A stretch of 64,000 nt of DNA from Macrostomum hystrix. Lineage: Eukaryota; Platyhelminthes; Macrostomidae. The notes below the pieces were generated by a model. The model had not been told where the DNA came from. It did no database searches and saw nothing but the letters and a program-made list of their open reading frames with translations. The DNA is taken from NCBI GenBank assembly GCA_950097015.1, contig CATNEN010000010.1, positions 2,496,501 to 2,560,500 on the forward strand, in the 5' to 3' direction. Every line of letters begins with the position of its first letter. Position 1 is the first letter of the stretch. Below, piece after piece: positions 21,995 to 34,892 of this stretch. A program made the position numbers and the translations under genes.

Positions 21995-24900
21995 ATGCAG
22001 AATACAGACAGCAGTGCGAGCGAGTACGAACTCGGCAGCGCTGGTGGAATCGGCAGTGATGCGGGCAACAGTGGTGGCGGAAGTGGAAGCGTAGCGGGAA
22101 GTAGCGGTCGTAGAGTTGCTAGCGGTGCGGTCAACAGCGCAGACGGAACTGGCAGCGGTGCGGTCAACAGCGCAGAAGGAACCGGCAGCGGTGCGGTCAA
22201 CAGCGCAGAAGGAACCGGCAGCGGTGCGGTCAACAGCGCAGATGGAAGTGGCAGCGGTGCGGTCAACAGCGCAGACGGATTTGGCAGCGGTGCGGTCAAC
22301 AGCGCAGACGGAACTGGCAGCGGTGCGGTCAACAGCGCAGATGGAAGTGGCAGCGGTGCGGGCAGCAGTGGTGGCGGACGTGGCAGCGGTGCAGGCAGCA
22401 GAGGTCGTAGAGTTGGCAGCGGTGCGGGCAGCAGAGGTGGCGAAAGTGGCAGCGGTGCGGGCAGCAGTGGTGGAGGAAGTGGCAGCGGTGCGGGCAGCAG
22501 AGGTCGTAGAGTTGGCATTGGTGCAGGCAGCAGAGGTGGCGAAAGTGGCAGCGGTGCGGGCAGCAGAGGTCGTAGAGTTGGCATTGGTGCAGGCAGCAGA
22601 GGTGGCGCAAGTGGCAGCAGCGGTGATGGAGTTGGTGGCCGTGCGGACAGCAGAGATGACGGAAGTGCGGGCAACAATGGTAGCGGAAGTGACAAAGGTG
22701 GAGGGCACCCTAACAAGCGGCAGCGTCCTCGATCGCCTCAAGAGCGGCTCAAGCGAGTACGAAGATCGAAGGTGAGTTCTAGCCATGGAGCTGCGTGTAG
22801 CTCTCGCGAGCATAAACTGCCAGCTCCTATGCAATCTGAAAACCTTGGCACCTTAGCACCCGAACGGAGCAACGCAAGCACACGAAACTCAAAAACACGG
22901 GCCAACTTTTTGTTGCGCATCTTCTGAAACAGTGAACAAGTTGCCAGCTCTTCAGACCGTTGAGATATTCAATGGTTCTGGTCGAAGGTCTGATTTTTCC
23001 CATAAGCGCTACACCCCTATACATTAATTAGCACTACGCCTCAGTGCGGCCTTGCCAGCAGGCCTTCAAAATTTATCAGCAAGTCACCCGAATGTGCCTG
23101 CATAAATCTCCGTCTTCGGTGGTCACCTACCTTTATCTAGCCGGATTTGCTAGACCTTCAAGGGCTACAACAGGTGAAAGTAGGCCACTATGGACACCCT
23201 GACGCGAATTTCTCCAATTTCACTGATCAAGCCTAAATATGCTCAGCCACAGTACACCATCGCCTGGTCTGCCAACCAATCAGTCACCACCCAACGCTGT
23301 TAACATTCAGGCGCTGACAAAATGATTTTCAGGGAGGGGGAAATCCCCCTTGGTATAAAAACAGGCGGCAAAATGGCTTGCTAGTCCTACTGTTCAGCTA
23401 TTTTAATCTAAGGGCCCGACCAGCCAATCAGAAACGCTGTTTTGCATCACCTATGTGGCTGCAAGGCAACCAATCAATTAAACCGATTCACGAGCCTCAA
23501 TTCAAACAACAGGCGTCACCATCGACAGCTGCCTCGGATCCCGCGATCAGCCAGGGCGACTGTCCGATCTGCCTGGAGACCATCGCTGTGGGGCTCGCCG
23601 TCCAGCCGGATGCCTGTCGCCATGTGTTCTGTTCGGACTGCTTAGCCCGCTGGTGCCGCACCGGCGGCTGCACCTGCCCTCTGGACAGAGCTCCTTTTCG
23701 GGAAGTGCTGAGGCTCCCGACGACTCCTGGTAGAGCACCGGTGCGGCTTCCTGTTCGATTGGCTCTCGCCAGCGAACTGCAGCAGCAGCAGCAGCAGCAG
23801 CACAATGATGCTGATTCTGATGAAGAAGACTTCATGATGTGTGCCTTCTGCGGCATGGGCCCTCGGCCAGGTCAGAAACTTCAGCTGCACCCAAGCGATT
23901 CAGTGTGCAGTGATTCAGTGTGCAGTGATTCAGGCTGCAGTCATTCAGTGTGCAGGGATTCAGTGTGCAGTGATTCAGTGTGCAGTGATTCAGTGTGCAG
24001 TGATTCAGGCTGCAGTCATTCAGGCTGCAGTCATTCAGTGTGCAGGGATTCAGTGTGCAGTGATTCAGTGTGCAGTGATTCAGTGTGCAGTGATTCAGTG
24101 TGCAGTGATTCAGTGTGCAGTGATTCAGTGTGCAGGGATTCAGTGTGCAGGGATTCAGTGTGCAGTGATTCAGTGTGCAGGGATTCAGTGTGTAGTAATT
24201 CAGGGTACAGTCATTCAGGGTACAGTCATTCAGTGTGCAGTAATTCACGGTGCAGTCATTCAGGCTGCAGTCATTCAGTGTGCAGTCATTCAGGCTGCAG
24301 TCATTCAGTGTGCAGTCATTCAGGCTGCAGTCATTCAGTGTGCAGTCATTCAGGCTGCAGTCATTCAGGCTGCAGTCATTCAGTGTGCAGGGATTCAGTG
24401 TGCAGGGATTCAGTGTGCAGGGATTCAGTGTGCAGTGATTCAGTGTGCAGTGATTCAGTGTGCAGTGATTCAGTGTGCAGGGATTCAGGGTACAGTCATT
24501 CAGGGTACAGTCATTCAGGGTACAGTCATTCAGTGTGCAGTAATTCACGGTGCAGTCATTCAGGCTGCAGTCATTCAGTGTGCAGTCATTCAGGCTGCAG
24601 TAATTCACGGTGCAGTCATTCAGTGTGCAGTCATTCAGGCTGCAGTCATTCACGGTGCAGTCATTCAGGCTGCAGTCATTCAGTGTGCAGTCATTCAGGC
24701 TGCAGTCATTCAGTGTGCAGTCATTCAGGCTGCAGTCATTCAGTGTGCAGGGATTCAGTGTGCAGGGATTCAGTGTGCAGGGATTCAGTGTGCAGGGATT
24801 CAGTGTGCAGCAGGGATTCAGTGTGCAGGGATTCAGTGTGCAGGGATTCAGTGTGCAGTCATTCAGGCTGCAGTCATTCAGTGTGCAGTCATTCAGTGTG

Positions 24901-25223
24901 CAGGGATTCAGTGTGCAGGGATTCAGTGTGCAGGGATTCAGTGTGTAGTCATTCAGTGATTCAGGATAATGCTACGTCTTAAAATAAACTAAAATGAAAG
25001 TGAAGTGTCATGTCAAAGCTAGAACTGAGATGACCTAAAATTATCGTGATGGTGCACCTGCACTCACAATCTGCATTCAGAGCCAGGTCTTGACGCCATG
25101 ATTGAGTGCAACCATTGCGGCCTCGCCTTTCACCTGGACTGTACACCTCTGGACTGGTTTGAAGACAACGCTGACGAGGATGATGCGTTACTGTGTGATG
25201 ATTGCGCTCTTGACTTTTCTTGA
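21995..25223 (+). CDS. RING-PHD protein with Gly/Ser/Ala-rich N-terminus (PHRF1-like arrangement)
   Basis: The proposed exons are 21995-22771, 23513-23870 and 25081-25223, giving 425 aa with phases 0 and 1. Exon 1 encodes a Ser/Gly/Ala repeat (NSADGTGSGAV-type) and a basic stretch (HPNKRQRPRSPQERLKRVRR) like a nuclear signal, ending at a perfect AAG|GTGAGT donor. Exon 2 has a C3HC4-type RING (CPIC...CRHVFCSDCLARW...CPLDR; the last Cys is Asp, as in PHRF1), a poly-Gln run, an acidic patch and the first PHD half (CAFCG). Exon 3 gives the rest of the PHD finger (ECNHCGLAFHLDC...LCDDC) and the stop. A ubiquitin-ligase/chromatin-reader role is inferred. Alternatively exons 2-3 form a separate gene starting at ATG 23453 (186 aa). 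The exon 2-3 splice is well supported; joining exon 1 is less so. Confidence 0.65.
22853..23392 (+). mobile_element. TTAA-type element, copy 2 (left end missing)
   Basis: This is homologous along its length to 1745-2309. It ends in the same GTCCTACTG terminus, here followed by TTCA instead of TTAA. The left 40 bp with the other TIR is not recognisable. It carries the GGGGGAAATCCCCC palindrome (23336-23349) and a TATA box. In the three-exon model it lies within intron 1 of the RING-PHD gene. Confidence 0.75.
23354..23360 (+). promoter_or_regulatory. TATA box inside TTAA element copy 2
   Basis: TATAAAA is 99 bp upstream of the ATG at 23453, which opens the RING frame. It could drive a short RING-PHD transcript lacking the Gly/Ser exon. 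This is inferred from position alone. Confidence 0.3.
23896..24958 (+). repeat. 15-bp minisatellite filling RING-PHD intron 2, about 70 copies
   Basis: The unit is GATTCAGTGTGCAGT with GGGATT, TCATT, GGCTGC and GGTAC variants. It lies between the donor at 23871 and the acceptor at 25080. The 15-bp period keeps all three forward frames free of stops for long distances. Confidence 0.97.
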
Positions 25224-27487
25224 CTGGTAGTCGACCAGCGCGACTGGCGCGACAGACCGTAATCCTTAAGAGTCATGTCTGATGACGTCATGAGATAACC
25301 TTCAATATTTTTTGCGCTCCGCTAGCTTCAAAACATACTTTCATTGGCACTGTCAGCGAAAAGCATTGATTTAGTGCCTTCTATTAGTTTTAATATAAAT
25401 AAAATTGAAGCAATTAGCTTTCTTGGTAGGCTCCATTTTGGCCGTCTCATCGCATTTGAACCCTTTCTAAGCCAATTGATTTTCTAAGTAAATAAGTGGT
25501 TCTGTTTATTCGTACAAACCATCTCACTTCTAGTTCTAGTTGTAGACCTTTCGTTTATAACATGATTTGGTCTCCTAAGAATACAAGTGAACAAATTTTA
25601 AAGACCGGGCGGCTTAGTTGCCACAGACAGGATTTAGTTCAGTAACATTCGCTTTCTTGTCCTTTCCTATCTATACTAACGTGCTATTTATGGCAAAAAA
25701 TAATCAATTAACTTAAAAGGATTCAAGCCTATGTGCTCAAAAGTGCACACACCTCTCTGTGGGTTCTTTGTTCGTATAAATGAATTTAGTGCAAGTTAGT
25801 TCGTTCTAGAAAATCGAATTAGAATGTTTCTATTAGCATGTTCTGTTTTGCAGCATAGAAGCTACAATAGGAGCTACAAATTTCTGTCAAACTTTCACTA
25901 GCATATTTGTTTAAGCAAGCCTTATTCACACTGGGGCTGGTCCGCAAAATAAAGGTATAGTTTTTTATTGTTCAGTAAAAACAACAAGAGATGTCCAACT
26001 GGAGATGTTTGAAACATAGGATTTTTCAAATTTATTTGTTTAGTCTTTTAACTTTTTTAGGAATTCGCGCAAATGCCAAAAATACTTAATTTTCGAATTA
26101 GCAATGCAGTACTTACGGTGTATTTATTTCCCGGAAAGGACAGCAGAACCAACTAGTTAAACAAAAAAATATTTTCAAGACTTTAAAAAAATATTTTTTT
26201 TACTTTAACAGCTGTATGCTGCTTTAAATAAATAATTTAAACTTCTAGTTAGCTTTTCTTATTGCGCTGTAATATAAAATACTTGTATTCCATAGAAATA
26301 TGAGTTCTTTGATTTTACGTATATAGCGCTTAACATTCAAGATTGTGCGTTTTTTGTCAATAGAAAGAATATATTGGTTTCATTTGACTTATTGGAGCTA
26401 GAAAAATTCTTAATGCTTCGACGCCAAGAAGCAAGGAGATCTGGTAAAGTAAAAATCTGCTCAACTATCAATTTCTTAAATTAGTTCTTACCAAGACCAA
26501 TAGTATAGTTTAGCTTCAGTAAGACAGCTACGGCTAAATCAATATTTTTTGTATTTTCGTGGAAGAATAGCAGAGGTGCATTTCACCATCACCATTTAGC
26601 AGGAAGTTTACAAAAGCTATTGATGGTATCTAGAATACAGAGGCTTTGTATATTTTATTTATCTCTGTAATATATATTACTGAAATTGAAAGTAGGGATA
26701 TTTTTTCTAATCAAACATGAATTGGCTGGCACATACAGACCAGAAAATGTAAAATAAGATGTGAGATTGTCACTAAAGCGTTTAAAACTAAATTTATAAT
26801 AAAATTATACTCTCGGAACTAATTATGTTGTGGTTTGTTATTGTTCATTCTGTATGTATTTTTTTAAACTAATCTATCATATTTTTAGCACATATGTTTA
26901 TGAATTAATACAGTTTAATTAATCTTAACTCAAATATACTTTCTGTATTTATTTGCTTAGCATCTCAAATATCAAGGAAACTACTTAAGTTAAAATTCCA
27001 TTTTGAGAACAGAAAGCAAGGTTTAGGTTAGCACTAATGCTTGACTCTACTCTCACTGCAGACTTTAATCTTCACTGGCTTTTATTTTTACTATTCAATT
27101 AATTGGATAGAGGGGAAATTAAAACGTATTATCAACTATTGTAAGTCAATGTGACTTCGATATTAAAACATGCAGCTATAAGTGCCTGAACAGAGCGTCA
27201 CAAAACGAAATTGTTATTTTTTAATTAATTCGCATGAGGATGTTTTTTCTTTAGGTTATAAATATATTTTATATTTCCCGCTACATAATATCAAAGTTTT
27301 AAGCTTCAAAGTCTTTTATATCTTTAGATACCGTTAAAAATTTGAATAATGTGCATACTGAGTGCAGTGCTTAAATTTATATATACAACAGTAGTCTTTC
27401 TTTGAGCCAAGAGAATGTGCAGGCGCGTAAGGCATAGCGCTCAGATTATCAGGCCACAATTTTTTAAAAAACTTGAATGACTAACGA
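25224..27487. other. AT-rich intergenic region
   Basis: It contains an AATAAA at 25398-25403, suited to the RING-PHD gene. The rest shows no coding frame, tandem array or recognisable element. Confidence 0.6.
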
Positions 27488-30400
27488 ATGAATGTCCGTA
27501 AGTTATGCTTGTGCGCAAAAGTAATTAGAGAATGCGCGATCACTGTTTCTGTCACAGAGGAGGAGTCGGATTCCGCAGCTGAGGAGGTGACAGATCTCGA
27601 GGACTCTGAGGAGGAAGAAGAGGAAGAAGATGAGGAGGACGAGTTGGCGGGAGGGCGCAAGAAGCAGCAGCAACCCGGCAAGAAGGCGGAGGTGGAGCAA
27701 CAAGGCCTGTTGCACGTGGCCCTGGACCGGACGGAGCGGGCAGGCGGCCAGGAGCAGCAGACGATGCTGGAGGCGCTAAACATGTTTCTGATGCGCAACA
27801 CCAACGCCAAATACGAGGGCGAGAAGTTGCTGCGGGATGACGTCGGGGTGAGCGACCGCTTGAAAAACTTTTCATCTAACGCCACTTGACTTTAACAAAC
27901 TAAGCAAATACGAAGCAGCGAGTTTCCTAGAATATGTTGTTCAGTGTCGTGGAAGCTTGTTTTTTGGAATCGTCAATAAAACTTGTAGTTTCTCAGAATC
28001 TGTGTAGGCATAGCGGCTGGCTTTTTGGAATTGATGCAGAAGAAATGAAGATTTTTTTCTTTGAGTTAGTGTCCAGAAGCAGCGAGTTTCTTAGAATAAG
28101 TTCTTAAACGCCATTCCTTTTTTATGTCTTCTGTTATTAAAAATCCTCTCGTTGCCTGTTTCTAGGGCGCGGTCCGCTGGCGCCCGGTGTCAACAGGGAA
28201 CTCGGTACCGCCGCACGAGCTGACGGTGACGCAAATCGACCACACGCATGATCTGCTGCGCGTGTCGGGCATGGAGGCCGGTGCGGCCGAGCAGCAGAAC
28301 ACCCCGGAGTGGCTGCAGCGGCACAGCGTCGAGGCCTTGCGCCTGACGGTGAAGGACCTCGTGCAGCTGGGCAAGCTGACGAAGCCGAAGCCGGACTCGG
28401 AGACCGGAAAGCCGATGCCGCACCTGCAGTTCGACGCGGCCGACGTCATCCAGTTCGAGTACCGCCTGCACCAGGCAGTTCAGGTGAGACTGCAGTTTTG
28501 GGATCGCACTCACTGACTGGGGAAAAGTGTCCAAAGAAGTAGCAGCTATTGCAGGATTGCATTGAGTGAAAATAGCGACCAGCATGCACAGCACACAGTG
28601 ACCCTGGTAGAGTTGGACGCAACTTAAAAATATTTTTGCAAAACACGAAGCATCCATCGCATCCCGCAGGGCTTCACTGAGCGCATCAAGTGGTGCCTGC
28701 GCGGCTCCCGCAAGCTGTTCGGCCTGGTCCAGGGCGAGCGGGTGGCCGTCTGCGTGGACTGCTCCGACGCCAACACCAGCTTCGGGCGGGCGGAGACCCT
28801 GCAACAGGCGCTTCTGCACCTCATCGATGAGCAGCTGGCCAGCAAGAAGTCTGTCTACATGATGTCATTCGGCACGGAGCTCCAGCTGCTGTGGCCAAAC
28901 GTGATGGACGTGAACTGCCGCACACTTGAGGAGGCCAAGATGTTCGCCATGACCCGCCAAGTGAGCTCTCACCAGTGCCTGCAGAGAACTGTTTTTAGGT
29001 CATAGCTCGTATAATCGCGAGACCAGCAAGTAAATCTTGCTTTCACAGCAACCAGCTGCCCCCACACACACTGACCACAGGCTGCAGGTGGCTGCAACCT
29101 GCTCAAAGCACTGCGCCACCTCTCCAGACTCCGCGGCGTCGACTCCCTCCTCATCATTGTGGGCTCGAACCCGGACCAGCCGGCCGACATTCTGGAGGAC
29201 TTCGCCTTCCAGCTGAGCGCCGGCCGAGACGTGCGGCTTCACACCGTGGCCTTTGACTGCGCCAGCCAGATCAGCAACGACGGGCTGCGACGTCTAGCTG
29301 ACGTCACCGGTGGCCGCTTCCACTGCTACTCGGCCACCTCGGATGAGCTCATCTACGCCTCCTCGGACATCAGCGGACTGCTGCAGGAGATCGACAAGAC
29401 TCAGGAGGTGTTGAAGAAAATTGGCGAGATGCGGCAGGGCATGCTTGACAGCACGCTTGTCAGCATCATGAATGAGATCAGCATGGAGGTGGACAAGCTG
29501 CCGCAGTCGCGCTTTCTGCCCAGGCCGCCAGGACACGATGAGCCGCTGAAGCTGGAGCCGGTGAAGTTTCAGCCGACCTCCAGCATCGACTGGCTGATGG
29601 AGAACGGGCTGAAAGCCAACAAGATGGACCTGTACCAGATCCTGGCGCCCAATGCCTACTCCTACTGTGAGGGCTTCGTGCCGATCATCCGCAAGACGGT
29701 GCAGTCGCAGGTGCACGAGAAGGTCATGGCGCAGTTCCCCTGGCACGACGGCTCGGTGAAGAATGTCCACGTGGACCTGGCGCAGCTGTTTGAGTACCAG
29801 AAGCAGCTGGGCCACCTGGTCAAGCGGTACGAGCAGCGAATCAACTGGCTGGCCAGCAGCAGCAGGAAGATCTTCGGCACCATCGTGGAGCGCAACGTAC
29901 TGTTCCTGTTGGACATGTCCGCTTCCAACGTCAACTACCTGGTGCACATCCAGCACTCGATGCGCATGCTGATGGAGCAGCAGATGTCCAACAAGAAGTA
30001 CTTCAACCTGGTGGCATTCGGCAGCGAGGTGCGCTTCTTCAGCAAGACCATGGTGCGGGTTAGTGAGGCCTCCCTGCAGGCTGGCTGGAGGTGGATCCTC
30101 GGCCTGGAGTCCTGCGGCTCCCGCAACCTGCTGGGCGCGATGCGGATGGTGCTGGAGAACGAGGAGGAGGAGAAGCACCGCGTGTGTCCAGAGGGCCTGT
30201 ACCTGTTCACCTCGGGCATTCCGGACCAAGCGGCGGAGCAGGTGATTGGCTAGCTGAAGAATCCTCAACCAGGATTCGGAATATACCTGAGCGGATTGAA
30301 ATGTTTTAGAGTGGATTGGGACTTCTTAATTTTACATTTAATTTCGGATCTCTCTGAGTTTACAGTGTTCGCCGCATGCCCGCAGCTGAGCGCCTACCTC

Positions 30401-32277
30401 GAAGAGAAGGCTGTCGGCCGCGACCTGCGCCTGCACTGCGTTCTGTTCAACGTGGACGACTACGACAAGGACGGCGCCATCCCCGGTCGCTACGCCAGCA
30501 TCACCAAGACGGCCGACTCGCTGCGCTTCCTGTCGCACTGCACCGGCGGCCGCTTCCACTGGTTCCGCGAGACCGGCATCATCGAGTCAGACGACATCCG
30601 CCTAATCATGTCCGAGATCGACAAAGCCGTCAACTTTTCGCGCCGAGCAAAGACTTTGATAGACGCCGTCCGCACCAAGTACGAGGAGATGTTCCCGGAT
30701 AAATATCCAAAGGCGCTTGGCGGGACCGAGTCCGCGGACGATGCTGATGGTGGCGGTGGCGGTGGAGGCGACGGAGGAGGAGACGGTGGCGGAGGTGCCA
30801 AACCGAAGGCCCTGCCACCACCCAAGCCCACGGCGAAGAGCCTGGCCCGACAGTCCTTCGTGCGCGACGCTCTGGACTCAGAGCCGCCGGTGCCAAAGGC
30901 GCTCGGCCTTCGCCCCGGCGCCGCCGCCACCGCTGCTAGCTCCGTAAAGGCGGAACCGCTGGAGAGCGTCCGCCTCGGCCGTCGATGCGTGAAGTCCGCC
31001 TTCTACACCGGCGAGCGGAACCGCAAAGGCCAGGTGATCACCGACTACCAGGGCGGCAAGTCGGTGCGCAAGGCGGTAGGCCGCGCCGAGATCCCAGACA
31101 AGGAGGACCAGGTGACCTCCAAGGCCTGGTTCAAGCGCTACAGCCTGTCCAAGCTCGGCCTGGACTTATACCGCCTGGTGTCCGGGCCCGACTGCCGGCA
31201 CGAGGAGAAGCTGGTGAAGCCGCTGGGCAAGACGGTGTCGGCCAAGTACTGCAGCGGCCTGTTCCCCACCGTGAACATTCGCGGCGTCACCAAGCACCTG
31301 CAGTACACGCCGGTCGAGCTGCAGTCCTACGACGCCGAGTGCGTGCGCGCCCTGAAGCGCTACCTGCAGCGGCTGCACTGGCTGCTCTCCGGCAGCCGAA
31401 GGCTATTCGGCGTTGTGGTGGAGACCCGGGCGGTGTTCCTCATCGATGTCTCTGGCTCTATGGCGCCCTACATGGAAGAACTGAAGCTGGCGCTGAAGGC
31501 GCTTGTCTGGGAGCAACTGTACAAGTTCCACGTAGCCTTCAACCTGATCGCATTCAGCAGCGGCCTGCGCGCCTGGAGCCCCGGCCTGGAGCCGGCCGAG
31601 GAGGACAGCTGCCACGCTGCGGTGGCCTGGATCGACCGGCTGGCTGCCATGGGCAACACGGCCACGCTGGAGGCTCTGGAGGCAGCGTTCGCCACCAGGT
31701 TAGATATACTTGCGCAAGATAGTCTACTTAGAGCTGAAGTATCAAAAACATAGTTATCAGTAAGACAGTCTACTTAGAGCTGAAGTATCAGTTAATTTAC
31801 GAATTTCGCCTATAAGAAATTGTCGAACTCTGCAGGGAGCCGGTGGACGCCATCTACCTGCTGACTGACGGTAAGCCGGACACCTCGACCAGCACCATTC
31901 TGCGCAGCCTCAATCGGCTGGACGACGGGCGCAACATTGCCGTCCACACCATCAGCTTCAACTGCTGCGATGCCACGGCGAACACCTTCCTGCAGTGCCT
32001 GGCGGCCGAGACCGGCGGCCGCTACCACAAGGTGGTGGAGGAGTTCGATGCCAAGCTGTTCGCCCATCGGCTGCTGGAGGAGACCAAGCTGGACGACCCC
32101 GAGTATCCCAACCTGCCGCCGTTCGAGGGCGACGACCTGAGCCGGCTGGCCAAGGAGATTGACTCGGCCAGGCGCTTCTTGGCCAAGTCGCAGTACTTCA
32201 AGGATCTGTACTATGAGACCAAGCGGCTGCGCAATGAGAGCCTGGGCGCCAAGGAAAGCCGCATTGTGCCGGCCTGA
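27488..32277 (+). CDS. VWA3A/VWA3B-family protein with three von Willebrand A domains (seven exons)
   Basis: Exons are 27488-27497, 27558-27847, 28166-28483, 28670-28960, 29081-30241, 30386-31698 and 31836-32277. All junctions are GT/AG and in phase, giving 1274 aa, close to human VWA3B. The first exon is only 10 nt and its intron 60 bp. The N-terminus is acidic. VWA 1 begins near residue 230 with a degenerate metal site (VDCSD). VWA 2 is near 575 with DMSAS, and VWA 3 near 1040 with an intact DVSGS. A Gly-rich linker (about 800-835) separates the halves. Each VWA block is preceded by a similar RLHWLLSGSRRLFG-like segment, so the protein looks internally triplicated. The family is intracellular; ciliary association is suggested for it but not shown here. 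A poly(A) signal lies near 32385. Confidence 0.9.
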
Positions 32278-32499
32278 GCGGACCTCATCTACCGAGAAGA
32301 TTCGCTCCTCTCTCTGTCTTAGGCTTGGATTGTTACTGTCACTTCCCCATGGGTCAATTAGAGATACGAGTGCATTGAAATATAAATAAATAAATGCAAA
32401 CATGGATGTAAGCTCTTCTATTTGGGTATAGTAGGGATGGGGAATACTAGTTAGAATCCCCACCTCAAAAGCCCGATTGGTTATAATTGGGAATTGGGA

Positions 32500-33030
32500 A
32501 CTAGATAAAAGCAATTGTCCATGATGGGCAATCCACCTGCAATGCCCAACCGGCTGCGATGGGAATCACCAATAGTCAGCTACGTTGGGGAACCCCCACT
32601 CGAAATGTCCAATTGCCTGCGATGAGAATCCCCACTTGAAACCCGATTGGCTATATGGTGGGGAATCCCCATTTAAAACAACCCGATTGGCTATATGACG
32701 GGAAATCCCCACTTGAAAACCCGATTGGCTCTATGATGGGGAATCCCCACTTGAAACCCGATTCGCTATATGATTGGGAATCCCCACTTGAAAACCCGAT
32801 CGGCTATATGGTGGGGAATCCCCACTTGAAAACCCGATCGGCTATATGGTGGGGAATCCCCACTTGAAAACCCGATCGGCTATATGGTGGGGAATCCCCA
32901 CTTGAAAACCCGATTGACTATATGGTGGGGAATCCCCACTCGAAAACCCGATTGGTTATATGATTGGGAATCTCCACTTGAAAACCCGATCGGCTATATG
33001 GTGGGGAATCCCCACTAATCTATTTTGATG
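32500..33030 (+). repeat. 38-bp minisatellite, about 13 copies
   Basis: The unit is GGGGAATCCCCACTTGAAAA followed by CCCGATCGGCTATATGGT. The first copies are diverged. It contains the self-complementary core GGGGAATCCCC. The array lies 220 bp past the VWA3 stop. Confidence 0.93.
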
Positions 33031-33840
33031 ATGGGGAATCCCGAGAACGGATGAAGCATGCAAATGGCCAGAAAATAAAAAGGTTTCAAAAAAGCGTAGC
33101 AGCTGCAGCAGGTCTGTTGAATTCTTGTACAACAGTTTCTTGTTTTCATTTTCCCCTAAAACTTGCTGCTTAATCGAATTCATCATTCTTTTAGTTGAGA
33201 TAGCAAATTATTTAGAGGCCGCACGAATTTTAGTGAGTTTACGGAACAGTCTGAGATTTTCTTACGCTTGGAACTTTTAAAGTGTACTGCTAGTGGATTG
33301 TACTTTAAATAAAAAGTTGATTGTACATAACAAGGCCTGTAGGCTGTCGAACATTCCTTTATATTTTACGATTTTGAAATGCTTTCCTGAACCGTCCTCA
33401 TTGTCCGGTTACGGCCCGCCTAAAACAATGTCCTATCTTTGTACTTTCTTCTATTCTGCTACAATCAGTCTGATATTTTCACGTCAAATGTAATATCTGT
33501 GCTATTCTATTTATGAAATCTAGAAGTATATACTTTAGTGCATAAACCGTGTACGAGTATCCACCGTGTACACTTCTCTGGATCAGCAAGTCTAACCAAC
33601 GAAAGAACTGAAACTTTAAGACTTTATACTTTTATTAAAACAATTAACCGTATTTCAATTTGGTACACTATGAAATTTATTTGTCTCTGAGGACAATGAC
33701 AAATTTATTTTTTGTCACATCACATAAATTAAAGTACAATCACATCACAGCGCTTGATTGGCTAATAACAGAAAGATAAATTATGCAATTAATTGTGCAT
33801 TTAATCTACGATAAGGGTGCACTAGTGTAGTCCAGTGATC
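33031..33840. other. AT-rich spacer between two arrays
   Basis: No gene or element is recognised in this tail-to-tail interval between VWA3 and CCDC93. Confidence 0.55.
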
Positions 33841-33843
33841 ATG

Positions 33844-34745
33844 AATGAGGCATTCACAGCATCGTGAATGAGGCATTCACAGCATCGTGAATTCGTGAAT
33901 AAGGCATTCACAGCATCGTGAATGAGGCATTCACAGCATCATGAATGAGGCATTCACAGCATCGTGAATGAGGCATTCACAGCATCGTGAATAAGGCATT
34001 CACAGCATCGTGAATGAGGCATTCACAGCATCATGAATGAGGCATTCACAGCATCGTGAATGAGGCATTCACAGCATCGTGAATGAGGCATTCACAGCAT
34101 CGTGAATAAGGCATTCACAGCATCATGAATGAGGCATTCACAGCATCGTGAATGAGGCATTCACAGCATCGTGAATAAGGCATTCACAGCATCATGAATG
34201 AGGCATTCACAGCATCGTGAATGAGGCATTCACAGCATCGTGAATGAGGCATTCACAGCATCGTGAATAAGGCATTCACAGCATCGTGAATGAGGGATTC
34301 ACAGCATCGTGAATTCGTGAATAAGGCATTCACAGCATCGTGAATGAGGCATTCACAGCATCGTGAATGAGGCATTCACAGCATCGTGAATAAGGCATTC
34401 ACAGCATCGTGAATGAGGGATTCACAGCATCGTGAATTCGTGAATAAGGCATTCACAGCACTGCGAATGAGGCATTCACAGCATTGTAAGTGAGGCATTC
34501 ACAGCACTGCGAATGAGGCATTCACAGCATTGTGAGTGAGGCATCACAGCATTGTGAGTGAGGCATTCACAGCATCGTGAGTGAGGCATCACAGCATTGT
34601 GAGTGAGGCATCACAGCATTGTGAGTGAGGCATTCACAGCATTGTGAGTGAGGCATCACAGCATTGTGAGTGAGGCATTCACAGCATTGTGAGTGAGGCA
34701 TCACAGCATTGTGAGTGAGGCATTCACAGCACCGTGAGTGAGGCA
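33844..34745 (+). repeat. 23-bp palindromic minisatellite, about 38 copies
   Basis: The unit is GTGAATGAGGCATTCACAGC plus ATC. Each unit contains the inverted repeat GTGAATG-AGG-CATTCAC. Later copies (from about 34450) drift to TGTGAGTGAGGCATCACAG, which keeps partial self-complementarity. The array ends 150 bp before the CCDC93 stop. Confidence 0.95.
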
Positions 34746-34892
34746 ACACAATCAAAACAATCAGGTATTTACTGAAACGTGAACGAAGCACCATTAAAGC
34801 AGGAAAAAAATTGAACATCTATTGCCAGAATTAATACCATGTGCTCATAGCGAGCAGCCAGTTTGTTGAACCGAATCGGCCCCGGTCTCAGC

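Noticed and set aside
23841..24959. A 372-codon Val/Ile/Gln/Cys frame and a minus-strand CTLND repeat frame
   Set aside because: They are alternative readings of the 15-bp intronic array. Only continuation of the RING frame has possible meaning, through intron retention.
28190..31756. Several 100-320-codon antisense or out-of-frame open frames over the VWA3 exons
   Set aside because: They are shadows of the GC-rich VWA3 coding frame, which alone has domain homology and phase-compatible splice sites.
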